Assembly: GCA_033239005.1 (NCBI GenBank)
Contig: BSQZ01000081.1
Coordinates: 329,209-393,208 of the forward strand
Origin: Lamellibrachia satsuma
Taxonomy: Eukaryota; Annelida; Polychaeta; Sabellida; Siboglinidae
DNA: 64,000 nucleotides
Direction of reading: 5' to 3'
The position numbers and the translations under genes are program-made. The notes under the pieces were generated by a model, which was not told the DNA's origin, searched no databases, and saw only the letters and a list, made by a program, of their open reading frames with translations. This document shows positions 12,787 through 25,115 of this stretch, piece after piece. Numbering within the stretch: position 1 is the first letter of the stretch; each line of letters opens with the position of its first letter.

Positions 12787-13400
12787 ATGAGGGCCATCAA
12801 TATAAGACTGAGTGCACCAAAAGGACAGACCATGGGCCACCAATATGACAAACTGAGGACCATCGATATGGCAGATTGAGGGCCATCAATATGACAGATT
12901 GAGGGCCATCAATATGGCAGATTGAGAGCCACCAATATTTTGAGACTGAGGGCCACCAATATGAGCTTTTAGGACACTGAGGGCCACTAATATGAGACTG
13001 AGGGCCATCGATTGGACAGACTGAGAGCCATCAATATGACAGACTGAGGGCCACCAATACGACAGACTGAGGGCCATCAATATGACAGACAGAGAGCCAT
13101 CAACAGAACAGACTGAGGGCCAAGGCAGCAATATGACATACTGAGGGTCAGCAATAGGACAGACTAAGGGTCACCAATAGGACAGGCTGAGGGCAACCAA
13201 TAGTACAGACTGAGGGCCACCAATAGGACAGACTGAGGGTTGCCAGTAGGATAGATTGGAGGCCACCAGAAGGACAACTGAGGTCCACCAATAGGACAGA
13301 CTGAGTGTTGCCAGTAGGATAGATTGGAGGCCACCAGAAGGACAGACTGAGGGCCACCAATAGGACAGACTGAGGGTTACAAACAGAACAAGGCCATCAA
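12787..13400. repeat. 23-bp minisatellite, about 26 copies
   Basis: The unit is gggccatcaatatgacagac + tga, with variants (ccaccaatagg, ttgccagtagg, accagaagg). A block containing ttgccagtaggatagattgg recurs at about 13240 and 13310, so the array has local higher-order structure. It ends about 90 bp before the PDE8 exon at 13493. Confidence 0.94.
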
Positions 13401-13492
13401 TGGAACATAATGAACACTCATATTTATCAGACATACTGATGACATTTGGCAAGGGAAATGGTGATTAGTAAACCAATAATGCGAGAACATAC

Positions 13493-13549
13493 CGACATAG
13501 TCCGTTGTTGCACTAGCATTGTCCCTAGCTGAACATGTTTCTCGGCACC
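13493..13549 (-). CDS. PDE8: PDE8-like phosphodiesterase, short exon before REC domain
   Basis: A 57-bp, 19-codon exon in phase 0 at both ends. The acceptor tttgttttcag is followed by GAEKHVQLGTMLVQQRTMS, with donor tcg|gtatgt at 13492. Joined to the next exon it reads HVQLGTMLVQQRTMS-VQLVF. This aligns residue for residue, with no gap, to the recalled human PDE8A segment DVQFGPMRFHQDQLQ-VLLVF that leads into the REC domain. The consensus splice sites, the phase and the gap-free join support it despite its small size. The intron to the next exon is 8.25 kb and the intron before it is 21.9 kb. Confidence 0.86.
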
Positions 13550-13629
13550 CTGAAAACAAACAAAGACAATAAGAACATTAGTGACAAGCATTGTGACAGT
13601 ACACAAGTTGTAGATACACTGCAACGCCC

Positions 13630-14279
13630 ATTACATGCTCCATGCTGTTGTACGTGCTGTACGTGTATCTAGCTCACTTTGGACAACATAACATGCTCCA
13701 TGCTGCTGTTAGTTGAGTATTTAGCTCACTTTGGACAATATAACATGTTCCATGCTGCAGTACGCTGTGTATCTAGCTCACTTTGGACAACATAACATGC
13801 TCCATGCTGCAGAATGCTGTGTATCTAGCTCACTTTGGACAACATAACATGCTCCATGCTGCAGAATGCTGTGTATCTAGCTCACTTTGGACAACATAAC
13901 ATGCTCCATGCTGCAGAATGCTGTGTATCTAGCTCACTTTGGACAACATAACATGCTCCATGCTGATGTACGCTGTGTATCTAGCTCACTTTGGACAACA
14001 TAACATGCTCCATGCATGCTGCTGTTAGTTGAGTATTTAGCTCACTTTGGACAATATAACATGTTCCATGCAGCAGTATGCTGTGTATCTAGCTCACTTT
14101 GGGCAACATAACATGCTCCATGCTGCAGTTTGCTGTGTATCTAGCTCACTTTGGACAACATAACATGCTCCATGCTGCTGTACGCTGTGTATCTAGCTCA
14201 CTTTGGACAACACAACATGCTCCATGCTGCAATACACTGTGTATCTAGCTCACTTTGGACAACATAACATGCTACATGC
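13630..14279. repeat. 52-bp minisatellite, about 12 copies
   Basis: The unit is acatgctccatgctgcagta, then cgctgtgtatctagctcact, then ttggacaacata. Copy-to-copy changes concentrate in the gctgcagta segment. It starts about 80 bp upstream (in gene orientation) of the 57-bp PDE8 exon. Confidence 0.96.
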
Positions 14280-14410
14280 ACAAAGTATGCATGAGCAGGC
14301 GATATGAATGACCAATCATTGATTATCAATATGAACATAAGTGCCACATGCAGTTACCAATTAACAATGACATATAAATGTGCTTCCCAATCAGAATACA
14401 AATGGCATCT

Positions 14411-14500
14411 TCTCTACCCGCTCTACCCGCTCTGCCCACTTTACCCTCTCTACCCGCTCTACCTGTTCTACCCGCTCTGCCCACTTTACCCGCTCTATGA
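14411..14500. repeat. 9-bp repeat array
   Basis: About ten copies of ctctacccg with ctgcccact and ctttaccct variants. It is pyrimidine-rich on the plus strand. Confidence 0.9.
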
Positions 14501-14862
14501 ATGAAATCCCGCTTTGCCCATATCAAATCTACACATAATATTTACTGACAAAGAAAATTTAAAAATAGAATAATAAAAACAGGTTTCGCCCGTTTGACAT
14601 TTAGCACTAACGTGGGCTGAACCTTAACAAACACGTGTGAATGTTCAGTGAATGTGTCAAAAAGCATTCAAAGGCACGTGTTCACACATCTGAAAAACTT
14701 AAAAGCACACAGAAAAAACTGCCAAGCTTTGACTGCGACCAATGTGACAACATTACTGATGACAGCAGCAGCAGATGCAAAAACATGGGCCAATAATAGA
14801 ATAATCTAAGTGGCATGACCACAAAATGACAAGAACACACATGACACAGGCACAAACACACA

Positions 14863-15087
<225 letters not shown>

Positions 15088-15249
15088 GTGCAAATTATAG
15101 AGCAGCTACACTAATTATACAAAGGCTCTACTAATGTCAACTGTATAATGTAACTACACTGGCCACAATGCTGTCAACATAATAATCAAATATGTGCACA
15201 GTTCTATTTGCCTGGACATCAACACCACAGAACCATTTGTGAAACTGAC

Positions 15250-15477
15250 ACTGTCACACTACCATTTGTGACACTTCTACTGCACCACTTGTGACACTTC
15301 TACTGCACCACTTGTGACACTTCTACAGCACCACTTGTGATACTTCTACTGCACCACCTGTGACACTTTTACTGCACTACTTGTGACACTTCTATAGTGG
15401 GGGTGACACATCTACTGACCACTTGTGACACTTCTATAGTGGGGGTGACACATCTACTGACCACTTGTGAACTTCTA
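15250..15477. repeat. short tandem repeat, ~22-48 bp units
   Basis: Copies of cacttgtgacacttctactg + cac, then a duplicated longer unit containing tatagtgggggtgacacatc at about 15393 and 15435. Confidence 0.85.
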
Positions 15478-15720
15478 CTAAATCACTCTCAGGATCACTA
15501 CTCATGGTTTATTTTCCTTTAAAATTGCAGAAAACAATTAAAATTTTATTTTTTAAATGTTTGGTGCTTTGCAGTGACGGGTGCTGGAAAATAGCAGCTA
15601 CACAGAAAAAATAAAAGCAACCCATGACTTCGCCATTTTATTATGGTATGCTCTCATCCCTAGTCTACACTGTATGTGACAGATCACTGAGGGGAAACCT
15701 CCAATGTTGTCGAGGTCGGA

Positions 15721-15838
15721 ACAATGGCAACAATAATGACAACAACAATAACAAACAACAACAACAACAATATAATAAAATAACAAACAATAATGACATC
15801 AACAATGACAACAACAACAATGACAACAACAACAACAG
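15721..15838. repeat. CAA/AAT-rich simple repeat
   Basis: Imperfect caa, aat and gac triplets give an Asn/Gln-rich low-complexity frame on + (part of the open frame at 15624-15923). Nothing flanking it suggests a gene. Confidence 0.85.
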
Positions 15839-16244
15839 TTACTATCTTGGTGCATACAATGTCACTAAACTGATCCTTCTTGCTAGCTGTCTAACACTGA
15901 TGGTGATTATCAATGGTAAGTAGGTGTCAACTCCATATATTTATTCAGTTATTTAAAACCAATGTGACACATTCATATTTCACACCTGGATTTAGTGCAC
16001 AATCACACAAAGACAGAGAATACACCCAATGAAACACAATCCACCCTTGGAGGCACGAAACATTTAAAAATAAATAACACAACTGATCAAAAGAATATAT
16101 AACCATATATGCACATAATATGCATGTGTATATATGGACGCCCATAGATACATTAGTTCAAACATGCCATACACAAAGGAACAGTCGTGTGTACCTCAAC
16201 AAGGACAACAATGATCTGCCATTTCTACCTACCTACAAATAATA

Positions 16245-16410
16245 TACTCTGTACAACATACCTACAAATATAATCCATACAACATACTAATATAATATAA
16301 TCCATACAACATACCTACAAAAATAATCTGTCTAATATACCTACAAATATAATCTGTACAACATACCTACAATAGTACAAATATAATCTGTATAATATAA
16401 TCTGTACAAC
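16245..16410. repeat. irregular short tandem repeat
   Basis: Repeats of acaacatacctacaaatata with ataatctgta spacers of variable length. The two copies of cataagtgaaataatgtcac near 16895-16955 form a separate small duplication. Confidence 0.75.
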
Positions 16411-17110
16411 TTATATGAAACATGGCCCATCTGATGACATTTGTAATTAGACAACCTGTCCATTTTGTTTTGCTGCACTTAAAGTTTTGGAATGGGGCCA
16501 ACTTTTGGTCAGAAACCACCAGAACATGAAGATTATTAAATGATCCTCACAATTATAAATATTAGAAACATGATGACCCTTACTAAGCTTTTACAAGATT
16601 GAGAAGCTTAGTAGTTCGACACAAAAGTTTAATATTATATGACCTGCAAGATTATTTCCAGCTCGGACCATGTGGAATGTGACTGATACTAAGGAAGGCT
16701 TGCTCTATCATAGCCAGGTCCATTGTCCAATTAAATCCATTTCTATAGACACTCTATGGACACACCTACAGGCAGTAGCAAGACAGGCCTCAGCAAGACA
16801 GTGACTTTGTGATGCTTCAAACATGCTTTGTCACAGTCACACATGTTAGTCAAGACAAGTGAATTAGAGCAAGGTGACTGCTATAGCATTGTGTCGTAAG
16901 TGAAATAATGTCACAGCCCAAATAGCACTGTGTCATAAGTGAAATAATGTCACAGGATGAGTCACAAGAAATGTCACAGTTTTGGTACTTAGGAAATTAA
17001 TTGAAAGAGAAATAAAGTCAAATGGAAATCCAACAGAATGTAAAAAATGAAGGAAGCTATAAAAATTATGATTCTTATCAATGATACCTTCTGACTTCCA
17101 AACACACACG

Positions 17111-17117
<7 letters not shown>

Positions 17118-17205
<88 letters not shown>
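17118..17205. repeat. (TA)n microsatellite with CA flank
   Basis: A CA-rich tract at 17101-17119 leads into TA repeats with one gtatg interruption. It sits about 80 bp 5' of the first RTE-like fragment. Confidence 0.97.
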
Positions 17206-17208
<3 letters not shown>

Positions 17209-17284
17209 TATATATGTCTTCTTTTTGATTCCATAACACAATATTAAATTTTTTTACTTGTGAAAAGTGACAATTTCTACCGCG

Positions 17285-17806
17285 GTTAAATGACATTGTT
17301 AACAGAATTTGTAAAATGAGGGTATCCTTCATGAAACTAAAGCAGATATGGAGTTCAAATATATACACACTGAGATCTAAATTCAGGCTTTTTAACACAC
17401 TTGTTAAACCAGTGGTGTTGTATGGAAATGAAACATGAAAAATTAACGAAGGAGACAACAGAAAGTTAGATAAATTTTCAAGTGCTTAAGACGAATCCTA
17501 CAAATTCGATGGCCATACGTTGTATCAAATCGAGATATTCTGGCAAAAACAAAATTGAAGACAATCAGCACTGAGGTCAAGTAAAGAAGATGGAAGTGGG
17601 TAGGACATATCCTACGAATGGAGAAGAACAGCAGTTGTGAGACTGCACTGACCTGGACGCCTGAAGGTAGAAGAAAGGTTGGACGACCAAAGACAGCGTG
17701 GCGATCAACTATTGAAAACGAAACACGTATACTGGGGTGGAATAGCTGGAACGAAGCCAGACGTGTCACAGCTGACAGAACAAGATGGAGGAGATTCAGG
17801 GAAAGC
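17285..17806 (+). pseudogene. RTE-like LINE, C-terminal fragment (copy 1)
   Basis: Translates in shifting frames as the C-terminus of an RTE-type reverse transcriptase: ICKMRVSFMKLKQIWSS, LVKPVVLYGNE, then after frameshifts ALTWTPEGRRKVGRPKTAW and VTADRTRWRRF. These correspond to the conserved post-RT region (cysteine-poor LYG.E, RRW.W.GH, GRP..W). It is 5'-truncated, has several stops, and breaks off at gagattca (about 17806), where a different RTE sequence takes over. A second copy of the same subfamily is at 19880-20250. Confidence 0.8.
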
Positions 17807-19771
17807 AGTGCTAGGCTACAGAAGAGCAAAGAAAGAGCAGTGGATTTCCACATCAACTTGAGACTAAATAGGCCAAAGGAAAGGAATAAAGAAAAAGCTG
17901 CTCACCACAAAGTCCCCAAGACTCAAAGAAAGACTTTCAAGAGAATACTCACAAAAGACAAAGAAGTAAAAAGGAGTACCAGAGCAGACACTTACATTGA
18001 AAACCTCGCAGAAGATGCAGAAGCAGCAGCAAGGATATGAAGTCACTCTATCAAATAACCAAGAAGAAAGGATATGAAGTCACTCTACCAAATAACCAAG
18101 AAGCTGAAAGGAGATACAGGTCCAAACCAGAATCTCCCACTGAAAGATGCAGATGGAAAGATCATCACAGTTGAGAAAGAGAAGATAGAGAGATGGAAGG
18201 AGTATTTCCAACAGGTTCACAATCGTGTAGGTCCACACAGACTTACACACATCCCGGAGGCAGCAGATGACTTTGAAACCGACCTCGACCAAATCACAGA
18301 AGCAGAAGTCATTAAAGCCCAGAAGAATGGAAAAGCAGCAAGTTGCGACAGCGTCTGCACAGAAATGCTGATAGCAGATGAACAATCCTATGCCAGATCT
18401 TCCAGAGAATATGGGATGAAAAAGACACACCAGATGATTGGAAGACAGGCACAATTATCAAGCTACCAGAAAAGGGCGACTTGGGGAACTTGTTCTCAAT
18501 GCCATGCAAGATTTTCAGCCGCATAATCCTGAAGAGAATATCAGTAGCTACTGACACAATCCTCCGCCAGGAACAAGCCGGGTTCAGAAGAGGCAAGTCA
18601 TGCATCGACCACATTTTCACGTTACGGCAGATTTTGGAACAAAGCACGAATGGAACAGTACGATCTACGTTGCCTTCATTGAGTTTGAAAATGCCTTTGA
18701 CAGCCTTCACAGAGAATCCTTGTGGAGAATACTACGACACTATGGGATCCCACAGAAGATGGTAAATGTGATCAAGATACTTTACACAGACGTCCAGTGT
18801 CAAGTCGCCTGTAACATTCACATGTCAGACAGCTTTAGCGTAAAATCCGGAGTAAAACAGGGACGCATTCTCTCACAATTTTTTTTCACCCTTGCCATCG
18901 ACTGGCTGATGATAGAAACCACCAAAAATGGAAACAGAGGCATCAGATGGACACTTACCTAAATTTTGGAAGACCTGGGCTATGCAGATGACACTGGACT
19001 GCTGTCTAGCAGGCACAAGGACATGCGAGAAAAGATGGACAAACTCATAACAACAACATCACGTATTGGGTTAAAGCTCAACACAGCAAAAACCAAACTG
19101 ATGAGGATCAACTACAAGACAAATAACCCCATCACCATAAATAGCATAAACAACAGTGATGCTTAGGAAGACGTTCAGGACTTTGCATACCTGGGAAGCA
19201 AAATCACAACAGATGGAGACTCTGCAAAAGATGCCATGGCCAGAATCAGAAAGGCAAGCCAAACCTTCACTATGCTGACGCCCATCTGGAAATCCAAGCA
19301 ACTGAGATTGGAAACAAAACTGAGACTGTACAATAGTAATGTTCTCAGTGTACTTCTCTACGGCTCCGAGTGCTGGAAACTGACAGCCAAGCTAGCACAC
19401 AAGCTTGAGACCTTCCAAAACAGGTGTCTACGGAAGATCCTAGGGGTATTTTGGCCCAACACCATCACTAACGAAGAGCTGCTCCACAAAACAGACGCAA
19501 CATCCCTGGCCACACAGATCAAGAGGCGAAGATGGAGATGGCTTGGACACGTGTGCCGAATGTCACCAAGACAGCCTTACGCTGGACAGCAGACGGTAAA
19601 AGGAGACGTGGTCGCCCAAAAGAAACATGGACACGAACAGTGGAGAAGGAGATGAAAGAATGCGGCCTGACATGGAACACCAAATGGGCTGCAGACCAAC
19701 AGCAGCGGCGTTCTCTTGTTGATTCGTTATGTGTCACCGGGCACGAAGAGGACTAAGTAAGTAAGTAAGTA
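17807..19771 (+). pseudogene. RTE-like LINE, RT domain to 3' end
   Basis: An almost continuous RTE reverse transcriptase broken by frameshifts. The order is a pre-RT region (DADGKIITVEKEKIERWKEY near 18140), QEQAGFRRGKSCIDHIFTL near 18570, FENAFDSLHRESLWRILRHY near 18685, KSGVKQGRI near 18845, and the active site YADD at 18981-18992. Then come LETKLRLYNSNVLSVLLYG near 19310, RRRWRWLGHV near 19525 and GRPKETWTRTVEKEMKECG near 19640. It ends with a (TAAG)n tail at 19755-19771, typical of RTE 3' ends. A direct duplication of about 34 bp (18034-18067 and 18069-18102) adds a frameshift. It is inactive, and its endonuclease domain is missing. Confidence 0.88.
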
Positions 19772-19879
19772 AACTGGGGCCAGATATTTGGCACTAGCAC
19801 TAAGAATACAAAGAATACATTAAAAAGATACAGGATGAATTCACCCCCTTATCGACTGGTGAGTAATATTAACAGACAT

Positions 19880-20250
19880 GACTTGCTTAAGGCGAATCCT
19901 ACAAATTCGATGGCCGTACGTTTTATCAAATCGATATGTTCTTGCAAAAACAAAATTGAAGACAATCAGCACCGATGTCAAGTTAAGAAGATGGAAATGG
20001 GTAGGACATATCCTACGAATGGACAAGAACAGCAAATGTGAGACGGCATTGACTTGGACGCCCGATGGTAGAAGAAAGGTTGGTTGACCAAAGACAACAT
20101 GGCAATCAACTATTGAAACTGAAAGACGTATACTATGGTAGAATAGCTGGAACAAAGCCAGACGTGTCACAGCTGACAGAACAAGATGGAGGAGATTCAC
20201 TTCAGCCTTATGGGCCACTGGGCCCGAAGAGGATAGGTGAGGTGAGGTAA
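19880..20250 (+). pseudogene. RTE-like LINE, C-terminal fragment (copy 2)
   Basis: Nearly the same sequence as 17487-17806: cttaaggcgaatcctacaaa, then SNRYVLAKTKLKTISTDVKL and RRWKWVGHILRM, ALTWTPDGRRKVG, VTADRTRWRRF. Unlike copy 1 it keeps the 3' end, with a GPEED-like finish and a gtgaggtgaggt tail. It is 5'-truncated near 19880 and has two in-frame stops. Confidence 0.82.
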
Positions 20251-20823
20251 AATAGTAATAACAAAACAAATGTTTCAGTTGTAATATGTATTGTGTAAAT
20301 AATGAAGCCTATTCATAAAATAAAAATCTACAACTTTATTTTTTATTTAAAAATGTTAATTATTTATTTATTTGTCATCAAAACGCGACATATCCATGAT
20401 ATCTTGCCCGTTTTGTTTTGCAATCGTCATTAAATGAAGCAGCCTGGGTTGATCCTGTGCCACCTGGTACGGAAGCAGTTAGAACTTGCCCTGGTTCATG
20501 ACAAGATCTCCTGCAGTAGATCGACATGGCATATATGAGCATTCGAACGAGCAGTGCGTTTGCAAGACATATTTGGCAACTTTCCACTGCAAGAATGGCG
20601 AATCTTCTTAAACTTTACCTATTTATGATTGTCTTTTGACTACCTACATGTCCTACCAATGAAGAAACGCTGCACCGGCTCCTCAGTGCCATCAACATTA
20701 TTAATTTTATCAGTAAACGCGTAAACCACATGCACTGCTGTGTTGGGATACTGACCAGCATTTATTGGGTGGTGGGTTATATCGGGATACTATAGAGGAT
20801 ATTTCGCGTTTTTGTACATATTC

Positions 20824-20861
<38 letters not shown>

Positions 20862-21235
20862 CTTTTATGATGGCATATAAATGAGACTTACGGTAATACC
20901 AGACAGAGTCAGCCACAGGCGTCACACTAATGGTAGCCATGTTTACAGTTGGTCAAATAAATGCCAAATGTTCGCTCTAAATCAACGCAAGTTGTCACAG
21001 TTTCTGAGCAGCAACAATGGCCAAAACGAACAGCAATGGCGATGTGTTTTATTGCAACATTTGAGACCAAACGTTATGATGGATTTTATGGTAGTTAGCA
21101 TAAACGAGTGTGAACAGAGCCAACGCTATACGTCATAACTCCAAGTGATTCACACGGGGGATGAAAGCAATGCAGTGAAGACAAATTTACACAATGTCAA
21201 ATTTTACAATACCGATTCAGATTATGTATTGGAAT
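20251..21235. other. no gene seen; small (TA)n at 20826-20857
   Basis: Single-copy AT-rich sequence. The frames at 20378-20587 (-) and 20881-21138 (+) have no recognisable family features. Confidence 0.45.
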
Positions 21236-22317
21236 ACTGGTTACCCAGATGTTGTGCTAATGGACACTGTCATTGTGCGTGTACTGAGGACGTAGAGGAC
21301 TGGTTACCCAGATGTTGTGCTAATGGACACTGTCATTGTGTGTGTACTGAGGACGTAGAGGACTGGTTACCCAGATGTTGTGTTAATGGACACAGTCATT
21401 GTGTGTGTACTGTAGATGTATAGGACTGGTTACCCAGATGTTGTGTTAATGGACACTGTCATTGCGTGTACTGTAGACGTACAGCACTGGTTACCCAGAT
21501 GTTGTGTTAATGGACACTGTCATTGCGTGTACTGTAGACGTAGAGGACTGGTTACCCAGATGTTGTGTTAATGGACACTGTCATTGCGTGTACTGTAGAC
21601 GTAGAGGACTGGTTACCCAGATGTTGTGTTAATGGACACTGTCATTGTGTGTACTGTGGACGTAGAGGACTGATTACCCAGATGTTGTGTTAATGGACAC
21701 TGTCATTGCTTGTACTGTGGACGTAGAGGACTGGTTACCCAGATGTTGTGTTAATGGACACTGTCATTGTGTGTACTGTGGACGTAGAGGACTGATTGCC
21801 CAGATGTTGTGTTAATGGACACTGTCATTGCTTGTACTGTGGACGTAGAGGACTGGTTACCCAGATGTTGTGTTAATGGACACTGTCATTGTGTGTACTG
21901 TGGACGTAGAGGACTGATTACCCAGATGTTGTGTTAATGGACACTGTCATTGCTTGTACTGTGGACGTAGAGGACTGGTTACCCAGACGTTGTGTTAATG
22001 GACACTGTCATTGTGTGTACTGTGGACGTAGAGGACTGGTTACCCAGATGTTGTGTTAATGGACACAGTCATTGCGTGTACTGTAGATGTAGAGGACTGG
22101 TTACCCAGATGTTGTGTTAATGGACACTATCATTGCGTGTACTGTAGATGTAGAGGACTGGTTACCCAGATGTTGTGTTAATGGACACTATCATTGCGTA
22201 TACTGTAGATGTAGAGGACTGGTTACCCAGATGTTGTGTTAATGGACACTGTCGTTGCATGTACTGTAGATGTAGAGGACTGGTTACCCAGATGTTGTGT
22301 TAATGGACACTGTCATT
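21236..22317. repeat. 61/63-bp minisatellite, left half, about 17 copies
   Basis: The unit begins actggttacccagatgttgt, then gttaatggacactgtcattg, then cgtgtactgtagatgtagag + g. The first three units are 63 bp (extra gt, gaggac) and stay in frame. Most others are 61 bp. From about 21600 to 22020 a two-unit pattern alternates (actggttac…gtgtgtac / actgattac…gcttgtac), a 122-bp higher-order repeat. The array is cut at 22317 by a LINE and resumes at 25116. Confidence 0.97.
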
Positions 22318-25115
22318 TAACAAGATTTAACAAGATTTGCCATCCAAGCCAAAGGCCCAGATGGCAATTGGACAAGGAAGCCATTGGCTTATCGAGAGTC
22401 CAACAATGTTCATCTACTTATAACCCGCCCTCATGAGATATGTGTCTACCTTATTTTTAAACATATTCACGCTGCTAGCAGTTACACAATCTGTAGACAA
22501 TTTGTTCCATTCATTTATTGTCCTCTGTGAGAACGAGTGCTTCCTGATGTCCAATCTACATTGATCCTTTACTAATTTTACCTCATGTCCTCTAGTTCTG
22601 CTATCCTTCTTGAGTGAGAAAAACATATTTCTATCAATATTTTCATACCCATTCAATATCTTAAAAACTTCAATCTGATCTCCTCGTAACCTCCTTGTCT
22701 CTAGAGTTGTTAAACCACATTCTTTCAGGCGTTCTTCATAACTAAGGTCTCTCAGTTCTGGAATCATTTTAGTTGCTCTCCTTTGTATGCGTTCAAGCGT
22801 ATCTATATCCTTCTTACGATATGGTCTCCATGCTTGTATACAGTATTCTAAATGAGGTCTAACTATTGCTTTATAAAGAGGTATAATTAACTTTTTTCCC
22901 TTGTATGTTATGTTTCTTCTAATCAATCCAAGAATTTGATTACCCTTTGAAGCTGCAATACCACACTGCTCTGAAACTTTCATATCAGCGCTTACTGTAA
23001 CTCCTAAGTCCTTTTCTTTTACAGTAGTACCCAGAACAGTATCTCCCATTTTATAGTTTACATTCAAGTTCCCATGTCCTGTATGTAGGCATTTACATTT
23101 CCCAAAATTGAACAACATCTGCCATTTCTCAGACCATTTCACTAATCTGTCTAGATCGTTTTGTAAATGTTGTTTATCACCATCAGTATTAACTTTTCTA
23201 AACAGTTTTGTGTCATCCGCAAATTTCAGTGCGTTACTTGTTATACTGTTGTCCAAGTCATTGATATAAATTAAGAATAATATAGGTCCTAATACTGATC
23301 CTTGAGGTACCCCACTCAAAACCGATTTCCAATTTGAAACTTCTCCATCTACTACAACTCGTTGTCTTCTGTCAGTCAGCCATTGTTCTATCCAGTCAGT
23401 TATGCTATCCCTGATACCATGGGCTTTTAATTTAAGTAGTAATCTTTGATGTGGCACTTTGTCAAAAGCTTTCTGAAAATCTAAGTAAATAATATCTACT
23501 GGCGATCCCACGTCTATCCACTTAGTGATTTCTTCCAAAAAACATAACATATTTGTTAAGCATGACCTCGCTTTAAGGAATCCATGTTGAGATGAATTTA
23601 ATAATTTATGCGTAACAAGGAAGTCCACCATATGGTCTTTAATTAACCTTTCTAATAATTTACAAATCACTGACGTTAAACTCACTGGTCTGTAATTCTC
23701 TGACTTATTTCTCGAACCCTTTTTAAATAATGGTATGATGTTTGCTTCTTTCCATTCAAACGGAACAACTCCCTCTTTTAATGACAAGTTGAATACTCTT
23801 GCAAGTGGTATACTGATTTGTTCTACTGTTTCCATTAGTAATTTTGGAGGAATCCCATCCACTCCCGGTGATTTGTTATCCTTCATTGCCTTTATTTTCT
23901 TAGCTACCAATTCTGGAGTTACAACTAACGGACCTAAATAGTCAGATTTAGCCCCCTGAAATTTAGCATCAGCAACTGGTAATGAACTAATATCTTCTTT
24001 GGTAAACACTGAACTGAAGTAACCATTTAGGTCTTCCGCCATTAAAAACCCCTGTGATATTATATTTCCAGCACTGTCTTCTAGAGGTCCAACCTTGTCT
24101 TGTACGTTTTGTTTACTCCTGACATATGCATAAAAACTCTTGCTGTCATTTTTTATGTTACATGCTAGTTTTTGCTTATAGCTTCTTTTAGATTGTCTGA
24201 TTTCAGTTGTAGCTGCATTAAGTGCCTCTTTGTATTTTGCATAGTCTTCTTCCTTTCTGGTACGCCTATAAACCCTCCACATAGTTTGTTTTAGCATTAT
24301 TTTTCTAATAGCCTCTTTTGACAAGTGTTTCTTTCTACACCGTTTTCCTTGTTTTTGGAAGGGAACAAATTTATCGATGATACTCTCAATTTCATATTTT
24401 AGAATATTCCAACATTCAATTGTGGTCTTATTCATCAGCATGTTATTCCAATCTAGCTTTGCTAAATATTTTCTCACATCTTTGTAGTTACCTTTGTGGA
24501 AGTTTCTCTTGTACGTTTTCTTATTTTTACTTTCTGATTTTACATTGATGTCAAAATGTATTTGATTATGGTCACTATTACCCAATGGTTCAAATATTTT
24601 TACATTGTCCACTAATTCTTTTTGTGATGACAAGACTATATCTAATACATTTTCTCCCCTGGTTGGTTCTAGTACGTGCTGAGTATGAAAGCTATCCTGG
24701 ATTAAAAATAGAAATTGTTGGTCCTCAATCCCTGTACTCTCTAGAGAATTCCATTGTATGTGTCCATGGTTAAAATCTCCCATTATGATACATTCCCCTT
24801 TACTAACTTCCTATATAGCGTTTTTTATTTTTGTGTTGTCCTCTTCGTTTATGATTGGACTTCGGTAAACTAATCCAACAGTTAATTTTGAATTTCCTGA
24901 AACAATTTTGCACCAAAGAGCTTCATCGCAATCTGCTTCCCTTTCTAGTTTTATTTCATAAGCCTGAATTGATTCTTTAACATATAAAATAACTCCCCCA
25001 CCCCTTCTTCCTATTCGATCTTTCCTAAACATTACATATCCTGTCAATCCTAATTCAGCATGTTATGTCTATGTTGGCCCATGATTCAGTTATACCAATT
25101 ATGTAAGGGTCAATA
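22318..25115 (-). mobile_element. CR1-like LINE inserted in the 61-bp array
   Basis: A 2.8 kb 5'-truncated non-LTR retrotransposon on the minus strand. Its 3' end, at the left edge, has a tail of two repeats of aatcttgtta. Satellite sequence stops at gtcatt (22317) and resumes with attgcgtgtactg (25116), so the array reads straight through once the element is removed, with att duplicated on both sides. The 5' edge starts inside the endonuclease domain (IIGITESWA near 25090). A sister copy of its 3' end lies at 62.03-62.67 kb. Confidence 0.95.
22414..24783 (-). CDS. LINE endonuclease-reverse transcriptase, 789 codons open
   Basis: A continuous frame of 789 residues. Residues 1-80 are the end of an APE-type endonuclease (MGDFNHGHIQW; NSDHNQI with the SDH motif at 70-72). 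The RT domain follows: KSPGVDGIPPKLL about 304, YLDFQKAFDKVPHQ about 433, SGVPQGSVLGP about 490, and active site FADD at 521-524. The C-terminal domain has LYKAIVRPHLEYCIQAWRPY and a Cys-free end with a terminal MRAGYK. Upstream the same frame continues past a single TAG at 24808-24810 into MTGYVMFRKDRIGRRGGGV (24811-25047), and then a frameshift near 25050. One stop and one frameshift separate it from a longer ORF, so it is young but probably dead here. Confidence 0.95.
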   Translation of the reverse strand: MGDFNHGHIQWNSLESTGIEDQQFLFLIQDSFHTQHVLEPTRGENVLDIVLSSQKELVDNVKIFEPLGNSDHNQIHFDINVKSESKNKKTYKRNFHKGNYKDVRKYLAKLDWNNMLMNKTTIECWNILKYEIESIIDKFVPFQKQGKRCRKKHLSKEAIRKIMLKQTMWRVYRRTRKEEDYAKYKEALNAATTEIRQSKRSYKQKLACNIKNDSKSFYAYVRSKQNVQDKVGPLEDSAGNIISQGFLMAEDLNGYFSSVFTKEDISSLPVADAKFQGAKSDYLGPLVVTPELVAKKIKAMKDNKSPGVDGIPPKLLMETVEQISIPLARVFNLSLKEGVVPFEWKEANIIPLFKKGSRNKSENYRPVSLTSVICKLLERLIKDHMVDFLVTHKLLNSSQHGFLKARSCLTNMLCFLEEITKWIDVGSPVDIIYLDFQKAFDKVPHQRLLLKLKAHGIRDSITDWIEQWLTDRRQRVVVDGEVSNWKSVLSGVPQGSVLGPILFLIYINDLDNSITSNALKFADDTKLFRKVNTDGDKQHLQNDLDRLVKWSEKWQMLFNFGKCKCLHTGHGNLNVNYKMGDTVLGTTVKEKDLGVTVSADMKVSEQCGIAASKGNQILGLIRRNITYKGKKLIIPLYKAIVRPHLEYCIQAWRPYRKKDIDTLERIQRRATKMIPELRDLSYEERLKECGLTTLETRRLRGDQIEVFKILNGYENIDRNMFFSLKKDSRTRGHEVKLVKDQCRLDIRKHSFSQRTINEWNKLSTDCVTASSVNMFKNKVDTYLMRAGYK

